Shown here: positions 26,928 through 37,758 of the stretch, in pieces
Numbering within the stretch: the first letter of the stretch is position 1
Layout of the letters: every line of letters starts with the position of its first letter
Assembly: GCF_016909575.1 (NCBI RefSeq)
Contig: NZ_JAFBGA010000002.1
Location: 496,001-560,000, forward strand
From: Streptomyces sp. HB132
GTDB taxonomy: Bacteria; Actinomycetota; Actinomycetes; Streptomycetales; Streptomycetaceae
Direction of reading: 5' to 3'
Length of the DNA stretch: 64,000 nt
Notes under the pieces: model-generated
Seen by the model: the letters and a program-made list of their open reading frames with translations, nothing else
What the model was told of the DNA's origin: nothing
Databases searched by the model: none
Translations under genes and position numbers: made by a program

Positions 26928-27365
26928 ATGCGCGAGTCGGTTCAAGCAGAGGTCATGATGAGCTTCCTCGTCTCCGAGGAGCTCTCCTTCCGTATTCCGG
27001 TGGAGCTCCGGTACGAGGTCAGCGATCCGTACGCGATCCGAATGACCTTCCACCTGCCGGGTGACGCCCCCGTCACCTGGGCATTCGGCCGTGAGCTGCT
27101 GCTCGACGGCCTCAACAGCCCCAGTGGTGACGGCGATGTGCACATCGGGCCGATCGAGCCCGAAGGGCTGTCGGACGTCCACATCCGCCTGCAGGTCGGT
27201 GCGGACCGCGCGCTCTTCAGGGCCGGCACGGCGCCTCTAGTCGCATTCCTCGACCGGACGGACAAGCTGGTGCCACTGGGGCAGGAGCACACGCTGGGTG
27301 ACTTCGACGGAAATCTGGAAGAGGCGCTGGGCCGCATCCTCGCCAAGGAACAGAACGCCGGCTGA
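26928..27365 (+). CDS. ssgA: SsgA, sporulation-specific cell division activator
   Basis: The founding member of the SsgA-like proteins found only in sporulating actinomycetes. The 145 residues contain the family core M-S-F-L-V-S-E-E-L-S-F-R-I-P and T-W-A-F-G-R-E-L-L. The length matches S. griseus SsgA with the M-R-E-S start; a downstream in-frame ATG at the M-M-S-F position is the alternative. SsgA marks sites of septation and branching, and with SsgB recruits FtsZ. Transcription depends on SsgR encoded upstream. Confidence 0.97.
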   Translation: MRESVQAEVMMSFLVSEELSFRIPVELRYEVSDPYAIRMTFHLPGDAPVTWAFGRELLLDGLNSPSGDGDVHIGPIEPEGLSDVHIRLQVGADRALFRAGTAPLVAFLDRTDKLVPLGQEHTLGDFDGNLEEALGRILAKEQNAG

Positions 27366-27428
27366 ACCCGGAGGTCCGGCTGAGCAGCGAACGCCGACGA
27401 CCCGGGGTCATGCGTCCGGTGGCCGGTC

Positions 27429-28784
27429 TCACGCCTTGCGGCGTCGGCCCCTCCCGGTCCGTGCGGGTGCAGGAGCTCCGGCTTCCGCGCCGAGCCCCGT
27501 GCGGTCCGCGGAGACCACCAGGGCCGCTAGCGCCGTCGTCACCGGCACCGAGGCGACCAGTCCGATCGATCCGACCAGGGTCCGGACGATCTCCTCGGCG
27601 ACCAGTTCGCTGTTGGCCACCGTGCCGACGCTGCTCTGCGCGATGGAGAAGAGCAGCAGCAGGGGCAGCGCCGCGCCCGCGTAGGCGAGTACGAGCGTGT
27701 TGACCACCGAGGCGATGTGGTCGCGCCCGATCCGGATGCCCGCGCGGTAGAGCCCGCGCACGCCCATCTTCGGGTCGGCCTGGTGCAGCTCCCAGACCGC
27801 TGACGTCTGGGTGACGGTCACGTCGTCGAGCACCCCGAGCGATCCGATGATCACACCGGCCAGCAGCAGACCGCTCATATCGATGTCCGGGTACAGCCCG
27901 TGGATGAGGCCGGTGTTGTCGTCCGTGTTCCCGGTCAGACCAGCCCACCCGATGAAGAGCGAGCCCAGCAGCCCGATCAGCAGCAACGAGATGAGCGTGC
28001 CGATGACGGCCACCGAGGTGCGGGCCGTCAGCCCGTGGCAGGTGTAGAGGGCGATCAACATGATCGCGCTGGCCCCGATCACCGCGACGACCAGCGGATT
28101 CGATCCCTGCAGGATCGCCGGAAGGATGAAGAGGGTCAGAACGCCGAAGGAGACGGCGAGAGCGATCAGTGCCATCAGCCCGCGCAGCCTGCCGACCGCG
28201 ACCACCGCGAGCGCGAAGATGCCCGCGAGCAGCGCCATCGGCACGGTGCGGTCCACATCGGTGACCGAGTACTGCAGATCCCGGGGTGCGTCGGGTGCGT
28301 ACGCCACGACCACCCCCTGGCCCTCGTGCAACTGCCGTGGTGCATCGGGCTGGACGACCTCGACGAACGTACGCCCCTTGTCCTTACCGGTCGTCACTTC
28401 GACCGTCGCCTTCTTGCACTGACCCGACTGCTCGTTGACGGCCTCCCGTCCGGAGGGCGTGGAGGTGTCGCCGGTCGCCGGCACCTGGGAGGCGTTGACG
28501 TCGGCGCAGTCGACCGAAACGACCTTCGTCACCTGTCCGTCCTGGGTCTGCCGGTCGAATCCGACGCCGGTGCGCTCATGGGCGGGAGCTCCACCGGGCC
28601 AGAACGCCACGAGGCCGACCAGGACCGCGGTCGCGAAGGGGATCACCACGGCCGCGATGACCTTGCGCAGATGCTTGGACACCGGCGCGGCCGGGCCGTG
28701 GCTGTGGGTATGGCCATGGGCATGACTCGGCGTGCTGCCTGATGCGTGGCCGTGGGGTTCGGGGGCGCTTCCGGGGGACGTCAC
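27429..28784 (-). CDS. YibE/F-family membrane protein with His-rich N-terminus
   Basis: A 451-residue polytopic protein. Residues 11-29 are strongly histidine-rich (H-G-H-A-S...H-A-H-G-H-T-H-S-H), suggesting metal binding. One membrane helix at about 40-65 is followed by an extracytoplasmic domain to about 175, then seven or eight helices of the YibE/F domain with L-D-D-V-T-V-T-Q. The function of the family is unresolved; metal transport is an inference from the His tail. GTG 28784 is used; longer frames upstream lack support. Divergent from thiC. Confidence 0.85.
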   Translation of the reverse strand: MTSPGSAPEPHGHASGSTPSHAHGHTHSHGPAAPVSKHLRKVIAAVVIPFATAVLVGLVAFWPGGAPAHERTGVGFDRQTQDGQVTKVVSVDCADVNASQVPATGDTSTPSGREAVNEQSGQCKKATVEVTTGKDKGRTFVEVVQPDAPRQLHEGQGVVVAYAPDAPRDLQYSVTDVDRTVPMALLAGIFALAVVAVGRLRGLMALIALAVSFGVLTLFILPAILQGSNPLVVAVIGASAIMLIALYTCHGLTARTSVAVIGTLISLLLIGLLGSLFIGWAGLTGNTDDNTGLIHGLYPDIDMSGLLLAGVIIGSLGVLDDVTVTQTSAVWELHQADPKMGVRGLYRAGIRIGRDHIASVVNTLVLAYAGAALPLLLLFSIAQSSVGTVANSELVAEEIVRTLVGSIGLVASVPVTTALAALVVSADRTGLGAEAGAPAPARTGRGRRRKA

Positions 28785-28865
28785 CCGCCGATCATCCCAA
28801 GAACGGTGGAGGCCCTCTGGCCAGCACGCCAGAGGGGAGGTTAGCGTGGAGGCGCATTTGTACAC

Positions 28866-30889
<2,024 letters not shown>

Positions 30890-30892
30890 GCC

Positions 30893-30930
30893 GGTGGGCG
30901 GGGCTCTGCCGTCCCGGCGCCTCGCCCACC
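30893..30930 (+). terminator. Weak stem-loop after thiC
   Basis: 8-bp arms GGTGGGCG (30893-30900) and CGCCCACC (30923-30930) directly after the thiC stop; modest stability with a 22-nt loop. Confidence 0.4.
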
Positions 30931-30993
30931 ACCGGGGCGGCGAAGACCGGCAAGAACCAGCCATGAGGTCCATGTTCTCGGCAGACTGGGGCC

Positions 30994-32379
30994 ATGACGA
31001 CGAGATCCCTCAGCAAGGGTGCCAACGTATCCGTGGAGTCTTCGGCCCTGCGCGTCGAGCTCGTCTGGTCCCATGGACCGGGCGTGCCCGACGTCGATGC
31101 TTCGGCATTGCTGCTGACCTCGACCGGCCGGGTCCGTGACGACGGCGACTTCGTCTTCTACAACCAGCCGCGGCATACGTCCGAAGCCGTGGCGCACCTG
31201 GGGAAGCAGAGCGCCGCCGGTGTCACCAGTGACACCGTGGCAGTGGACCTCCGCTCACTCGACCCCGAGGTCGAGCGCGTCGCGTTGTGCGCCTCGGCCG
31301 ACGGCGGAACCTTCGGTCAGGTGCCCGGGCTGACGCTGAGACTCCTCGACGCGGCTTCGGGGAGCGAGGTGGCGCACTTCGCCATGACGGCCGGCACCGA
31401 GACGGCGTTCATCTGCGGCGAGCTGTACCTGAGGCAGGGGCAGTGGAAGTTCCGGGCGGTGGGCCAGGGTTACGCCGCAGGGCTCGCCGGTCTGGCCACG
31501 GAGTTCGGCATCTCGGTCGACGAGCCGTCCTCCGACGCCGCGCCGCCGGCGCCCGCGCCCACGGCAATGGTTCCGCCCGCCGTACCGGCATCGAGCGTGT
31601 CGTCCGGGGGCCCGCGCCTCGGCAAGGGCGAGGAGCATCTTCCCGTTGACATGCGCAAGCGCCTGTCGCTGCGCAAGGAACAGGTGGCGGTCAGCCTGCG
31701 CAAACAGGGCGCGGAGGGGGTCGTCGCGCGTGTCGTCCTGGTGCTGGACGCATCGGGCTCCATGAGCTTCCTGTACACGCGGGGCGTCGTGGCCGACGTG
31801 GTGGAGCGGATGGCCGCGATCGCCGCGCAGCTCGACGACGACGGTGAGATGCAGGCATGGACGTTCGCCTCTCAGCCGGCCCGTCTGCCCGACCTCCGAC
31901 TCGGTGAACTCCCGGATTGGCTGCGCCTGCACGTACGGGTCGGACAAGTGGGTCTCTTCCGTCGCAACAAGAGGCCGAGGGGGCTGGAAGCCGGGCAGGT
32001 CGACATGCGGGCCGTGGGCATCCAGAACGAGGAGCAGCGGGTCATCGCGGAGGTGCGTTCCCACGTCGCCCAGAATCCCACGACCGCCCCCACCTTGGTG
32101 CTGTTCTTCTCCGACGGTGGTGTCTACCGCAACGCCGAGATCGAGCGGGAGCTGCGCGCAGCGGTGGAGGAGCCGATCTTCTGGCAGTTCGTCGGCCTGG
32201 GCCGGTCCGACTACGGAGTGCTGGAACGGTTCGACTCCCTGCCGGGACGGCGCGTCGACAATGTCGGCTTCTTCGCTGTCGACGACATCAGCACGGTCCC
32301 CGACCAGGAGCTCTACGACCGGCTTCTGTCCGAGTTCCCGAGCTGGACGACCGCGGCGCGCCGGGCAGGCATCCTCTGA
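30994..32379 (+). CDS. TerD-domain plus von Willebrand A (VWA) fusion protein
   Basis: A 461-residue soluble protein. Residues 1-175 are a TerD (tellurium/calcium-binding stress) domain with L-R-V-E-L-V-W-S and D-D-F-V-F-Y-N-Q-like blocks. A Pro/Ala linker (about 180-210) leads to a VWA domain with an intact MIDAS D252-A-S-G-S256-M. Such TerD-VWA proteins are part of Ter-type stress modules, but here no other ter gene is nearby. It probably acts as a metal-dependent scaffold in a chemical-stress response. The exact role is unknown. Confidence 0.88.
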   Translation: MTTRSLSKGANVSVESSALRVELVWSHGPGVPDVDASALLLTSTGRVRDDGDFVFYNQPRHTSEAVAHLGKQSAAGVTSDTVAVDLRSLDPEVERVALCASADGGTFGQVPGLTLRLLDAASGSEVAHFAMTAGTETAFICGELYLRQGQWKFRAVGQGYAAGLAGLATEFGISVDEPSSDAAPPAPAPTAMVPPAVPASSVSSGGPRLGKGEEHLPVDMRKRLSLRKEQVAVSLRKQGAEGVVARVVLVLDASGSMSFLYTRGVVADVVERMAAIAAQLDDDGEMQAWTFASQPARLPDLRLGELPDWLRLHVRVGQVGLFRRNKRPRGLEAGQVDMRAVGIQNEEQRVIAEVRSHVAQNPTTAPTLVLFFSDGGVYRNAEIERELRAAVEEPIFWQFVGLGRSDYGVLERFDSLPGRRVDNVGFFAVDDISTVPDQELYDRLLSEFPSWTTAARRAGIL

Positions 32380-32545
32380 ACGGGACCTGCCGGGCTGTGT
32401 CGTGAGTGGGGCGGCCCTGGATGAGGATCGCCCACGGCATCCGGCCGGAGCACAGGAGTGAAGAGGCCGAGACCGGGACGACGCCGCCTCTTCTCCGGGA
32501 CCGGACCGGTCGGGCAGGCGACAGGGCAAGCAGGCGAAGTGGGCG

Positions 32546-32603
32546 GCCCCGGCACCGAGCCCGCTCAGGAACACCGCCGCCCCGGCACCGAGCCCGCTCA
32601 GGA
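32546..32603. repeat. 25-bp direct repeat, two copies
   Basis: The same 25-bp unit starts at 32546 and 32579 (period 33 bp), rich in CCCGG and CCGAGC. It lies in the 254-bp gap between the TerD-VWA gene and the convergent membrane-protein gene, where I see no gene. Confidence 0.6.
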
Positions 32604-32633
32604 CCACGCGGTCGAAGCCGTGCGGCGGCCGGA

Positions 32634-33458
32634 TCACTCCGGCTGGTGTTCGGGGCCGCCGAAGTCCGGGCTGGTGAAGTCGGGGCTGGTGAAGGTCGGA
32701 CGGGGCCCGGCGGAGGGCCCGTCCCCCGGCCCTGAGAAGTCCGGCCTGCTGTAGCCGATCTTCGGGATCCTGCGGGCCGAGTGGTGCGGTGTCCCAGCGG
32801 CGGGCCCAGCGGTCGGGTCTGCCAGCGCGTCCCGGAGGAAGGGCAGGATGCCGCGTTCCAGCAGGGCGTGGCGCCATGCCTCCCGGGCGCGCGCCACGTC
32901 CTCCGGCAGTTCCTCCTCCTCGTCCACGGCGGGCAGCGCGGTGGCGCCGTTGCGCAGGGCGGTGACCAGGAGCCCCACGGCGGCGACGAGGATGGCCGCG
33001 GCGGCCACGGCAGCGAAGAACCAGCCGGCGGCGACCATGGTCCTGGCGAACGCCGGGGCGGGGCTGAGAGCCATCAAGGGGTAGCCGACGAGCAGGAATA
33101 TCAGAGCCGCCGTACCCGCGAGGACCGGAGCCAGGACAGCGAGCACCGCGAGCGTACCGGCGCCCGTGGGGTCGGCTTCGTCCGCGGCGGGTCCGAGGAC
33201 GGATCCCTGAGCGCCCGGGTCGTCCGGCCCGCGCAGCTCGCCGCGGACCTTCACGTAGTGGTCGTACTCGGTGGCGGCCGCCGCGGTGATCAGGGACGTG
33301 GCGTCGAGAGCCATCGTCCGGAGTTGTTCCGCGTTGAGCCGGTCGCCGACTCCGTCCAGATCCGGTCGTTCGTGAGCATGACGCAGTGCGTCGGCAAGGA
33401 TCCGCTCATATTCGGGGCGGTCCTCGGCCAGCAGGTGCGGAGCGCTTTTCATGTGCAT
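32634..33458 (-). CDS. Two-helix membrane protein of unknown function
   Basis: About 274 residues: a hydrophilic N-terminal half starting with an acidic helix (E-D-R-P-E-Y-E-R-I), two membrane helices near residues 102-130 and 140-168, and a Pro/Gly/Ser-rich tail with a T-S-P-D-F repeat encoded by tandem 15-bp units. ATG 33458 has GGAG upstream; ATG 33452 with GGGGG before it is also possible. No family recognised; a Streptomyces conserved hypothetical protein. Confidence 0.72.
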   Translation of the reverse strand: MHMKSAPHLLAEDRPEYERILADALRHAHERPDLDGVGDRLNAEQLRTMALDATSLITAAAATEYDHYVKVRGELRGPDDPGAQGSVLGPAADEADPTGAGTLAVLAVLAPVLAGTAALIFLLVGYPLMALSPAPAFARTMVAAGWFFAAVAAAAILVAAVGLLVTALRNGATALPAVDEEEELPEDVARAREAWRHALLERGILPFLRDALADPTAGPAAGTPHHSARRIPKIGYSRPDFSGPGDGPSAGPRPTFTSPDFTSPDFGGPEHQPE

Positions 33459-33638
33459 CCCCCGATGCTCCGTAGGGCCTGATCGACCGTGTGGACCGGA
33501 TGATCGGGTGAAACGGAGGAGAGCCTGCTACTGATACGCCGATGGTAGAGCGCCTACGGCACAGGGTGACAGGGGGTTTACGGAAATAGGTGCGTCCGCC
33601 GACGGTACCGGGGTGTGGGGGTTCCTCCCCGGCGACCG

Positions 33639-34697
33639 TCAGTCACGCAGGGGAAGCTGGACGACCAACAGCTTTCCGGCCATGGTCACTCCGCCGTCCA
33701 TGGCGATGGCGAGGCCGTCCGCGTAGACGTGTGGTCCGTCCACCACGGGCCGTGCCGCGTCCTCGCCCTCCTCCGATCCGACCTCGCCGAGCAGGTACGG
33801 AATGGGGCTGTGTCCGTGGACGACGCGCCGGCCGCCGTACGTCGCCATCAGTTCGCGGACGGCCTCCGCACCGCCCTCGTCGCGGAAGGCGAACCGCTTG
33901 GTGAGTTTGCGGAAGAGGTCCCAGCACTCATCGGCGTCGTTCCGCGTCAGAATGGCGTGCACCGTGTCGTTGACGTCCTCGATGGTCGATCCGTAGTCGA
34001 GGTAAGCAGTCGTGTCGGAGTGCATGAGCAGATGCCCGTCCTCCTCGACGACCGCGTCGAGCCGGGCCATCCACTGGAGATGGACGTCCTGGAGCCGCTC
34101 CATGTCCGTCTTCTGGCCGCCGTTGAGCAGCCAGGCGGCCTGGAACGTCGCGGTCCCGGCACCGGAGTTCACCGGGGTGCCGCCGAACCTCTTCGCGCCG
34201 AGCAGCAGCAGTTCGTGGTTGCCCATGAGGGCCTTGCAGTAGCCGCCGGCCGCCGCTGCCTCCGCGGAGAGGCGCATGACGAGATCGATGACGCCGATGC
34301 CGTCCGGACCGCGGTCGGTGAAGTCGCCGAGGAACCAGAGCCTGGCGTTGTCGGCCGCCCACCGGCCGTCCGCGTCGACGAGGCCCTGCGCACCGAGAGC
34401 GGCCAGGAGTTCGTCCAGGTAGCCGTGGACGTCGCCGACGACGTACAGCGGACCTGGGCCGGACTCGCCGGTGGGACGGGTCTCCGGGACGGCCTGCACC
34501 TGGACGGTGTCGCCGCGGTTGATCACGGGCAGATCGCGCTCGGTGGGTGTGTACCCCTCCGGGGGCTCGTGGCCCACCGCGACGTTGCCCGGGTGCGGCA
34601 AGGGCGCGTTCATCGGCATCTGCGCATACGGCGGTACGCGGAAGTCACGCAACGTCGCAGTCCGCACTACGGGTTCCTGACCGGCCCCCTGAGTCAT
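33639..34697 (-). CDS. PPP-family metallophosphatase (Ser/Thr phosphatase type)
   Basis: A 352-residue protein with the complete binuclear metal signature: G88-D-V-H-G92, G124-D-F-T-D-R-G130 and G159-N-H-E162, plus a C-terminal V-H-G-H-S. The first 80 residues are Pro-rich and polar. It would dephosphorylate phosphoproteins or other phosphoesters (ApaH-like activity is the alternative). ATG 34697 follows GGAGGGG. Confidence 0.9.
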   Translation of the reverse strand: MTQGAGQEPVVRTATLRDFRVPPYAQMPMNAPLPHPGNVAVGHEPPEGYTPTERDLPVINRGDTVQVQAVPETRPTGESGPGPLYVVGDVHGYLDELLAALGAQGLVDADGRWAADNARLWFLGDFTDRGPDGIGVIDLVMRLSAEAAAAGGYCKALMGNHELLLLGAKRFGGTPVNSGAGTATFQAAWLLNGGQKTDMERLQDVHLQWMARLDAVVEEDGHLLMHSDTTAYLDYGSTIEDVNDTVHAILTRNDADECWDLFRKLTKRFAFRDEGGAEAVRELMATYGGRRVVHGHSPIPYLLGEVGSEEGEDAARPVVDGPHVYADGLAIAMDGGVTMAGKLLVVQLPLRD

Positions 34698-34871
34698 CGA
34701 CCCCTCCACCACCGTCGCGCCTCCGTACACCTGACGGGCCCTGCCTGGTAGAGGTGGTCCGCGGTGTCGTGCGCCCATCATAGGAATGCGGATCGTGCTG
34801 TGTGACGCACCAGGGGTGGTGAATCCTCGCGCGCACCCGGTTCATCGGCCGTTTGGTCCGGATTAATCCGA

Positions 34872-35984
34872 TCAATCCCCGGCGGGGGATCGCGGAGCGC
34901 TGACCGTGGTGCGTGGTGGACGCCGCTGGGAGGACGTCCGGACGATGAGCTCAGTCGGTATGACCTGCTCCACCGGCCCGTCGTGTTCGACCCCTTCGAT
35001 GGCGTCGATGAGGAGTTGGACGACCGCCGTACCGATCCTTCGGGGCTTCAGCGAGAGTGTGGTGATGGGGGGTTCGGTCGACGCGTACACGGTGGATTCG
35101 CTGCAGCAGACCAGCAGCAGGTCCTCGGGGACACGCAGACCGTAGCGCCGTGCGGCGGCGAGCAGATCTGTCCCGTTGGGGTCGAAGAGCCCGTAGACGG
35201 CGTCGGGGCGGTCGGGACGGGCGAGCAGGCGGTCCGCGGCCACGGCGCCCGCGCAGGGGTCGTGGGCGGGATAGGACTCGTAGACGGGATCCTGGCCGAC
35301 CCGCTCGCACCAGTGGAGATAGGCGGTGGTGGAGAGGCGGGTGTACGTGTCGGTGGTCGTGCCGGTCAGCAGCCCGATACGGCGGGCTCCCGCGGCCGCG
35401 AGGTGGTCCAGGAGGTCGAGGACGGCCGCCCGGTGGTCGTTGTCGACCCAGGCGGTGACCGGAAGGGTGCCCGCCGGGCGCCCGTCGGAGACGACGGGCA
35501 GACCCTGGCGGACGAGTTCGGTCACCACCGGGTCCTGGTCGGAGGGGTCGATGACGACCGTTCCGTCCAGCGCGACGTTCGACCAGACGTCGTGGCGCGA
35601 GGTGGCGGGGAGGATCACGAGGGCGTAGCCGCGGGCGAGCGCGGCCGATGTGGCGGCTCTGGCCATCTCCGCGAAGTACGCGAACTCGGTGAAGGTGAAA
35701 GGTTCATCCCCGTACGTGGTCACGGTCAGGCCGATGAGCCCGGACTTGCCGGTACGGAGGGTTCGGGCCGCCGCGGAAGGGCGGTAGCCCAGTCGTTCGG
35801 CGACCTCGCGGACGTGGCTGCGGGTGGCATCCGGGAGCCTGCCCTTGCCGTTGAGAGCGTCGGACACGGTCGTGATGGAGACTCCGGCCGCCGCTGCTAC
35901 GTCCCGGATCCCCGCCCGTCCTTGTCGGCCGCTTCGCCGGGGCGTCTCTGTCCGGCTCACCTGGTGCTTCCCTGCTGCTGTCAT
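34872..35984 (-). CDS. LacI-family transcriptional regulator
   Basis: A 370-residue repressor. After a 22-residue basic lead, the LacI headpiece runs from about 24 to 70 (I-R-D-V-A-A-A-A-G-V-S-I-T-T-V-S-D-A-L-N), with the hinge helix A-A-R-T-L-R-T-G. A ligand-binding domain like that of sugar or nucleoside sensors follows. The ATG at 35984 is the start that leaves a normal-length headpiece. No sugar transporter is next to it, so the target is unclear. Confidence 0.93.
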   Translation of the reverse strand: MTAAGKHQVSRTETPRRSGRQGRAGIRDVAAAAGVSITTVSDALNGKGRLPDATRSHVREVAERLGYRPSAAARTLRTGKSGLIGLTVTTYGDEPFTFTEFAYFAEMARAATSAALARGYALVILPATSRHDVWSNVALDGTVVIDPSDQDPVVTELVRQGLPVVSDGRPAGTLPVTAWVDNDHRAAVLDLLDHLAAAGARRIGLLTGTTTDTYTRLSTTAYLHWCERVGQDPVYESYPAHDPCAGAVAADRLLARPDRPDAVYGLFDPNGTDLLAAARRYGLRVPEDLLLVCCSESTVYASTEPPITTLSLKPRRIGTAVVQLLIDAIEGVEHDGPVEQVIPTELIVRTSSQRRPPRTTVSAPRSPAGD

Positions 35985-36396
35985 GGCGAGCCGATAGTAG
36001 GGCTCCGGCGGTGGGTAGGGCCGGTCGCATATGCACACGTCGGCAGGCACGTTTCTGCATGGTCAGGAGGAGCTAAATGCCTTGAGAATAAAGGGTGTTG
36101 AGGGTGCCAGGGTCGATGTGTCATGCATCGACGCGTGCGAACCTGCTGAATGGTCCATGTCTCGAAGAGGTCTCAACTCACCTTTTCGAGGGATGCGCGC
36201 CACGGCGTGAGCGACCGGCGCGCGGAGGGACGCGTGACGCTCCCCCTCTCCGGGCCGGTCGACGTCTGCCGGAGCGACGCGTGGTCGGCGTCTCATGCCG
36301 GAGAGGTCAATTCCGGATCCTGGCCATTCGCACAGGTGCCCAATCCTCATAAGGTGAGCAGTATTGATGTGTACGGATGGTCGAGGAGGACCTGCG
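35985..36396. other. Intergenic region between lacI-type gene and aminotransferase gene
   Basis: A 412-bp divergent gap. The last 100 bp are A/T-richer (CCTCATAAGGTGAG around 36345) and should contain the aminotransferase promoter. I find no gene, RNA or strong repeat in the rest. Confidence 0.5.
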
Positions 36397-37476
36397 GTGA
36401 GCGAGAAGAGCCCCAAGCTGCGTGCCGAGCTGGACGGCGTTCCTGCGTATGTGCCGGGCAAGCCGGCGTCCGCGGAGGGACCGGTCGCCTTCAAGCTGTC
36501 CTCCAACGAGAACCCGTATCCCCCGTTGCCCGGCGTCATGGAGTCGGTGCTCTCCGCGGCCGCGGCGTTCAACCGGTATCCGGACATGGCCTGCACCGGT
36601 CTGATGAACGAGCTGGCCGAGCGGTTCGGTGTGCCTGTTTCCCACCTGGCCACGGGTACGGGCTCGGTCGGTGTCGCCCAGCAGTTGCTGCAGGCCACCT
36701 CGGGTCCGGGTGACGAGGTCATCTACGCCTGGCGGTCGTTCGAGGCGTACCCGATCATCACGCAGATCAGCGGTGCGACGTCGGTCAAGGTGCCGCTGAC
36801 CGCCGGCGAGGTGCACGACCTCGACGCCATGGCCGGGGCGGTCACCGACCGTACTCGGATGATCTTCGTCTGCAATCCGAACAACCCGACCGGAACCGTC
36901 GTGCGCCGGGCGGAGCTGGAGCGGTTCCTGGACCGTGTCCCGGAGGATGTCCTGGTCGTGCTCGACGAGGCGTACAAGGAGTTCATCCGCGACGCCGATG
37001 TGCCGGACGGCATCGAGATCTACCGTGACCGGCCCAATGTCGCGGTGCTCCGGACCTTCTCCAAGGCGTACGGCCTCGCGGGGCTGCGGGTCGGCTTCGC
37101 GGTGGCGCACGAGCCCGTGGCGGCGGCCCTGCGCAAGACGGCCGTGCCCTTCGGCGTCAGCCAGGTCGCCCAGGACGCGGCCGTCGCCTCGCTGCGTGCC
37201 GAGGACGAGCTGCTGGGGCGGGTGGGATCGCTGGTCGGTGAGCGTGCCCGGGTGTACGACGGGCTGGTGCGGCAGGGCTGGACCGTCCCCGAGTCCCAGG
37301 CGAACTTCGTGTGGCTGCGGCTCGGGGGCCGCACGTTCGATTTCGCCGGGGTCTGCGAGCGGGCGGGTGTGGTCGTGCGGCCCTTCGCCGGTGAGGGCGT
37401 GCGGGTCACGATCGGGGAGGCGGAGGCCAACGACGTGTTCCTGAAGGTGGCGGAGTCCTTCCACCAGGAGAAGTAG
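36397..37476 (+). CDS. HisC-like aminotransferase (aromatic/histidinol-phosphate type)
   Basis: A 359-residue PLP enzyme of fold type I, class II. PLP lysine is Lys223 in [10 protein letters not shown], with N-P-N-N-P-T-G and D-E-A-Y motifs. A true hisC is normally in the his operon, so this stand-alone copy is more likely the phenylalanine/aromatic aminotransferase that completes Phe or Tyr synthesis. It could also serve histidinol phosphate. GTG start with a GAGGAGGA ribosome site. Followed by a strong terminator. Confidence 0.88.
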   Translation: MSEKSPKLRAELDGVPAYVPGKPASAEGPVAFKLSSNENPYPPLPGVMESVLSAAAAFNRYPDMACTGLMNELAERFGVPVSHLATGTGSVGVAQQLLQATSGPGDEVIYAWRSFEAYPIITQISGATSVKVPLTAGEVHDLDAMAGAVTDRTRMIFVCNPNNPTGTVVRRAELERFLDRVPEDVLVVLDEAYKEFIRDADVPDGIEIYRDRPNVAVLRTFSKAYGLAGLRVGFAVAHEPVAAALRKTAVPFGVSQVAQDAAVASLRAEDELLGRVGSLVGERARVYDGLVRQGWTVPESQANFVWLRLGGRTFDFAGVCERAGVVVRPFAGEGVRVTIGEAEANDVFLKVAESFHQEK

Positions 37477-37497
37477 CGGCGCGGCCGACGGACCACC

Positions 37498-37536
37498 GGT
37501 GGCCCCGGACCTCGATCACCGAGGTCCGGGGCCACC
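37498..37536 (+). terminator. Intrinsic terminator after the aminotransferase gene
   Basis: A perfect 17-bp stem (37498-37514 with 37520-37536), 5-nt loop, then GCTCTTTT, an unusually complete rho-independent terminator for this genome. Confidence 0.92.
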
Positions 37537-37659
37537 GCTCTTTTCGAACCGGGACTGCGCCTGTGACGCCTGTCCGGTTTCGGGCGGGTCGGCAGGATCG
37601 GCCGGAAAGCACCCCCCACTCGAAACCTTCGAAGACATGTGCGCCATAATGCTTGTGAA

Positions 37660-37675
37660 TGTGAACGCGTTCACA
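37660..37675. promoter_or_regulatory. Rex operator of the cydABCD operon
   Basis: A perfect TGTGAACGCGTTCACA, identical to the Rex operator (ROP) consensus of S. coelicolor. Rex senses NADH/NAD+ and represses cydABCD when the ratio is low. The site lies 84 bp before the cydA start, and an outer CTTGTGAA/TTCACAAG pair (37652-37659, 37670-37677) partly overlaps it. Confidence 0.96.
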
Positions 37676-37758
37676 AGCGCGCCCCGTTTCCTCCCTTGAT
37701 CGGGTGGATTGACCGGGCACTCTGCGGCTGTGATCACGGCGACGTAAGGAGAAGAGTC

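Noticed and set aside
32458..32754. Plus-strand 98-codon frame containing the 25-bp repeat
   Set aside because: Overlaps the end of the membrane-protein gene in antisense and is low-complexity; no ribosome site of note.
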